Shown here one piece after another: positions 14,213-16,702 of a stretch of 16,702 bases of DNA. Where the stretch lies: the NCBI GenBank assembly GCA_013349695.1, contig DUZD01000028.1, forward strand, positions 1-16,702, given 5' to 3'. This stretch comes from Rhodospirillaceae bacterium (GTDB lineage: Bacteria > Pseudomonadota > Alphaproteobacteria > Rhodospirillales > 2-02-FULL-58-16). Under the pieces are notes generated by a model. It had not been told where the DNA came from. It searched no databases and worked only from the letters and a program-made list of their open reading frames with translations. Every line of letters starts with the position of its first letter. The stretch's first letter is position 1. The position numbers were made by a program, and so were the translations under genes.

Positions 14213-15347
14213 TCAAATGTAATATTCCCTGAGCAGGCCGAAGCCGTTGAAACCGGCGGAGGCGTATGTGGTTGTGTAGGCGCCGGCGGCGAGCAGCCGG
14301 AGGCGGTCACCGGCTTTCAAATCCAAAGGCAAGCTGTAGGCGGCCTTTTCGTAAAGGATATCGGCGCCGTCGCAAGTCGGCCCGGCCAGCACCACCGGCC
14401 CTTTCTCGCCTCCGTTATGGGGCGTGCGAATAGGATACTCGATGGATTCGTTCATGGTTTCGGCAAGCCCGCCGAACCGGCCCACGTCCAGATAGATCCA
14501 GCGCGGCTCCTTTTTGTCGTAGGACTTGCGCGAGACCAGCACCACTTCCGTCTCGATGATCCCGGCCTCGGCGGCGATGCAACGCCCCGGCTCGACGATC
14601 ATCTCCGGCGGATCATTGCCAAAATACCTGATCATCGCTTGCATGATGGCTTCGGCATAATGCTCGAAAGCGGGAATGTCCCGCCGGTAACGGACGGGAA
14701 ACCCGCCGCCGAGGTTGATCATTCCGAGTTTGATCCCGGCCTCGGCCAAGTCCGAAAAAACCATCGCCGTCCTGCCGATGGCGATCCGCCACTGCTCGGA
14801 GTCGGTCTGCTGGGAGCCGACGTGAAACGAGACACCGTACGGCTCGAGGCCAAGATCGCCGGCGCGGACCATCAGATCGCCGGCCATGTCCAATTGGCAG
14901 CCGAATTTTCTCGACAGCGGCCAATCCGCCCCCTCGCTGGCCGTCAGGATGCGGCAATAGACCCGCGAACCGGGCGCGGCGGCGGCCAATTTCCACAACT
15001 CCTCGTCGCTGTCGAAGGCAAACAGCCGCACTCCCCTCCTAAAGGCATGGGCGATGTCCGTTTGCTTCTTGATGGTGTTGCCAAAGGAAATGTTTTCGGG
15101 CGGCGCGGAAGCGGCCAGGCAGTCATCGATCTCGGAAACGCTGGCGGCATCGAAACAGGAGCCCAGACCAGCCAGAGTTGTAAGAATTTGCGGCGCCGGG
15201 TTGGCCTTGACCGCATAATGAATCCGGGCCAGCGGCAAAGCCCGGCCGAGACGCCGGTAGTTTTCCGCCACCGCCTCCAGATCAACGACGAGACAGGGTG
15301 TTTCGGAACCGTGTCGAGCTAGGAAACTCTCTAATTTTCGGGGTCAC
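14213..15347 (-). CDS. Group III PLP-dependent decarboxylase (ornithine/lysine decarboxylase type), frameshifted near the start
   Basis: Alanine-racemase-fold enzyme that decarboxylates ornithine or lysine to putrescine or cadaverine. Key residues are the PLP lysine in HYAVKANP (Lys47 of the restored protein), HVGSQ, NLGGGFPVRY, EPGR and the catalytic GPTCDGAD (Cys325, Asp326). Restored length is 377 residues, the usual size. The natural start appears to be GTG 15347, with GGGAG 8 nt upstream, reading MTPKIREF. The matching continuation LARHGSETPCLVVDL is in the +1 frame, so one extra base lies in TTTCC (15322-15326). Without a shift, frame 0 stops after 21 codons. The long intact frame has no ATG/GTG/TTG until an internal GTG at 15271, which would delete 25 conserved residues. 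The gene could be inactive, restored by frameshifting, or intact with a sequencing error. It lies 100 bp after thiSG. Substrate choice is not readable. Confidence 0.85.
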
Positions 15348-15447
15348 GGTCGATTCTCCCGCAAAATGACGAGGCCGGCGGGGTTATAAGCCGAATTTCC
15401 GCCGATGTAAGCGAAAAAACCTTTCCTTCAACGCCCGGGCTCGCTTC

Positions 15448-16440
15448 TCAAATCAAACCGGCCAGCGGCGAGGAGGGATCGGCGTAACGTTTCTTCGGCA
15501 TTCGCCCGGCGAGATAGGCCAAGCGTCCGGATTCCACCGCCATTCTCATGGCGATGGCCATTTTCACAGGATCCTTGGCCTCGGCGATGGCGCTATTCAT
15601 CAGCACCCCATCACAACCCAACTCCATGGCAATGGTGGTGTCCGATGCGGTGCCGACGCCGGCGTCGACCAGAACCGGCACCGACGCCCGCTCGACGATC
15701 AGCCGGATGTTGATAGAATTCTGAATGCCGAGTCCGGAGCCGATCGGAGCCGCCAAAGGCATGATGGCGACACAGCCAATGTCTTCCAGGCGCTTCGCCA
15801 TGATCAGGTCGTCGGTGCAGTAGACCATGACCTTGAAGCCTTCCTTGATGAGGATTTCAGCCGCTTCCAGGGTCTCGGGCATATGGGGATAGAGGGTTTG
15901 CCGATCGCCCAGGACTTCCAGCTTGACCAAGTCCCAGCCACCCGCCTCGCGAGCCAGGCGCAGGGTGCGCATGGCCTCCTCGGCGGTATAACAGCCCGCC
16001 GTGTTGGGTAGGTAGGTATACTTTTTGGGATCGAGGTAATCGATCAGCATCGGCTGATTGGAATCGGTGATGTTGACCCGGCGGACGGCGACGGTGACGA
16101 TTTCCGCGCCCGACGCCTCGATGGCGGCCTTGGTCTCTTCGAAATCCTTGTATTTACCGGTGCCGACAAGGAGACGCGAGGTGAACCGCCGTCCCGCCAC
16201 CTCGAAGGTATCCTGGCGGCCGGCGCCCGCCTCGTCCGGGGCGCCGCCGCCGATGAAATGAACGATTTCCAACCGGTCGCCATCGTCGAGGGAAACCTCC
16301 CGGTATAGGGACCTGGGGACGATCTCGAGATTGCGCTCCACCGCCACCTTGCGGAAATCTATGCCGATTTGGCCAAGAAGTTCTTCGACGGTGAGCGAGG
16401 CATCGAAGCATCGTTCCTCGCCGTTGATGGTCACACGCAT
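15448..16440 (-). CDS. thiSG: Fused sulfur carrier ThiS - thiazole synthase ThiG
   Basis: ThiS carries sulfur as a C-terminal thiocarboxylate; ThiG joins that sulfur to deoxyxylulose-5-phosphate and dehydroglycine to make the thiamine thiazole. Here one 330-residue frame holds both: a ubiquitin-like ThiS domain (1-66, ending VHFIGGG), a linker rich in Ala/Gly/Asp (67-77), and a ThiG TIM barrel (about 78-330). The barrel has LLVGTGKYKDF, LPNTAGCYTAEEA, the Schiff-base lysine in LVKLEVLGD (Lys173), PLAAPIGSGLGI and VDAGVGTASD. Such fusions are known in alphaproteobacteria, but the sulfur-accepting Gly is then internal, so cleavage or another sulfur route must be needed. The start ATG 16440 fits ThiS length. 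No TPP riboswitch was recognised upstream. The decarboxylase gene follows after 100 bp. Confidence 0.93.
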   Translation of the reverse strand: MRVTINGEERCFDASLTVEELLGQIGIDFRKVAVERNLEIVPRSLYREVSLDDGDRLEIVHFIGGGAPDEAGAGRQDTFEVAGRRFTSRLLVGTGKYKDFEETKAAIEASGAEIVTVAVRRVNITDSNQPMLIDYLDPKKYTYLPNTAGCYTAEEAMRTLRLAREAGGWDLVKLEVLGDRQTLYPHMPETLEAAEILIKEGFKVMVYCTDDLIMAKRLEDIGCVAIMPLAAPIGSGLGIQNSINIRLIVERASVPVLVDAGVGTASDTTIAMELGCDGVLMNSAIAEAKDPVKMAIAMRMAVESGRLAYLAGRMPKKRYADPSSPLAGLI

Positions 16441-16506
16441 GGGGAAGTCCGTCCTCGCAAACTGGAAATCCGCCGCCGGGCATGACGGTCGCCCCGCCCG
16501 GCCCGA

Positions 16507-16518
16507 TCGGATAGGCTC
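16507..16518. repeat. 12-bp copy of the mini-element end
   Basis: TCGGATAGGCTC is identical to the right end of the palindromic element at 8903-8914. Only one arm is present here, upstream of thiSG. It may be a solo end left by a lost element or a chance partial match; 12 identical bases in 16.7 kb is suggestive but not decisive. Confidence 0.35.
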
Positions 16519-16528
16519 AATTAAGGCT

Positions 16529-16556
16529 AATATAAGGATTTGCCTCTGTCAGACAA
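16529..16556 (-). promoter_or_regulatory. Candidate sigma-70-type promoter for thiSG
   Basis: On the minus strand TTGTCT (plus 16551-16556) and TATATT (plus 16529-16534) are spaced by 16 nt, about 90 bp upstream of the thiSG ATG. Fit to TTGACA/TATAAT is reasonable, and the stretch is the most AT-rich near the gene. It is predicted from sequence only. Confidence 0.35.
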
Positions 16557-16570
16557 TTAAAGGATTTAAG

Positions 16571-16681
16571 GAAATTCGGTGACAGCATACTAATTTCATC
16601 TTTCCACTTGATTGGAAATGGCAAGGTTTTGGAAATTAGTATGCTGTCACCGAATTTCTGTTGCTGTCACCGAATTTCTGT
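16571..16681. repeat. 27-bp perfect inverted repeat followed by a 20-bp tandem duplication (REP/IS-end-like)
   Basis: The 27 bases 16571-16597 are the exact reverse complement of 16632-16658, separated by 34 bp that contain a smaller TTTCC/GGAAA stem. The outer half of the right arm is then repeated: TGCTGTCACCGAATTTCTGT occurs at 16642-16661 and again at 16662-16681. GTGACAG/CTGTCAC plus GAATTTC cores recur in clustered intergenic repeats and near REP-associated transposases in other proteobacteria, as I recall. The cluster runs towards the window edge, so its full extent and any linked transposase are unseen. Confidence 0.6.
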
Positions 16682-16702
16682 TGAAGTTGAAAAATCGGGA
16701 GG

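Noticed and set aside
16441..16600. TPP riboswitch upstream of thiSG
   Set aside because: The CTGAGA and downstream ACCTGATCTGG-type cores are absent.
16642..16681. CRISPR array
   Set aside because: Two 20-bp repeats are directly adjacent with no spacer, and there are no cas genes.

Overview
The window is GC-rich chromosomal DNA from an alphaproteobacterium. Gene content and order suggest a Rhodospirillales-like organism: a PPi-type phosphofructokinase, an aminotransferase / homoserine dehydrogenase / GlpX / RecJ cluster, a fused ThiS-ThiG, and a group III PLP decarboxylase with the usual alphaproteobacterial N-terminus. That placement is inferred from gene content and remembered family sequences; no database was searched. 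Most of the window is ordinary housekeeping DNA.

Layout. (a) 1-374 is what I read as the edge or remnant of a diversity-generating retroelement (DGR). It holds the 3' end of a formylglycine-generating-enzyme-like target gene whose last codons have the codon pattern of a variable region, a perfect hairpin with a T-run, and the first ~33 codons of an Avd-type accessory gene that then breaks off. No reverse transcriptase or adenine-rich template repeat is visible in the window. (b) 399-475 is tRNA-Glu (minus). (c) 730-1947 is pfp (plus), convergent with a tight minus-strand cluster at 7399-1994: alaC-like aminotransferase, hom, glpX, recJ. (d) 7583-8752 is an OmpA-domain lipoprotein (minus), followed by a spacer with a 42-bp palindromic mini-element flanked by TTA repeats. 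(e) 10689-9177 is a gamma-carbonic anhydrase gene overlapping meaB (minus). (f) 11746-11258 is cspA with a long leader, followed by a 52-residue charged protein. (g) 12599-12045 is an isochorismatase-fold hydrolase, divergent from a DESD-box RNA helicase (12797-14182). (h) 16440-14213 is thiSG followed by a PLP decarboxylase with a 1-nt frameshift near its start. (i) 16571-16681 is an inverted/tandem repeat cluster running towards the window edge.

Working together: pfp and GlpX face each other on fructose-6-P / fructose-1,6-bisP. The aminotransferase and homoserine dehydrogenase serve aspartate/alanine-linked amino-acid metabolism. cspA and the helicase are both RNA-remodelling functions. ThiSG makes the thiazole half of thiamine.

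The points most worth a second look are the DGR target/Avd remnant, the GlpX protein lacking two metal-ligand residues, the decarboxylase frameshift, the palindromic mini-element with a target-site duplication, and the terminal repeat cluster.
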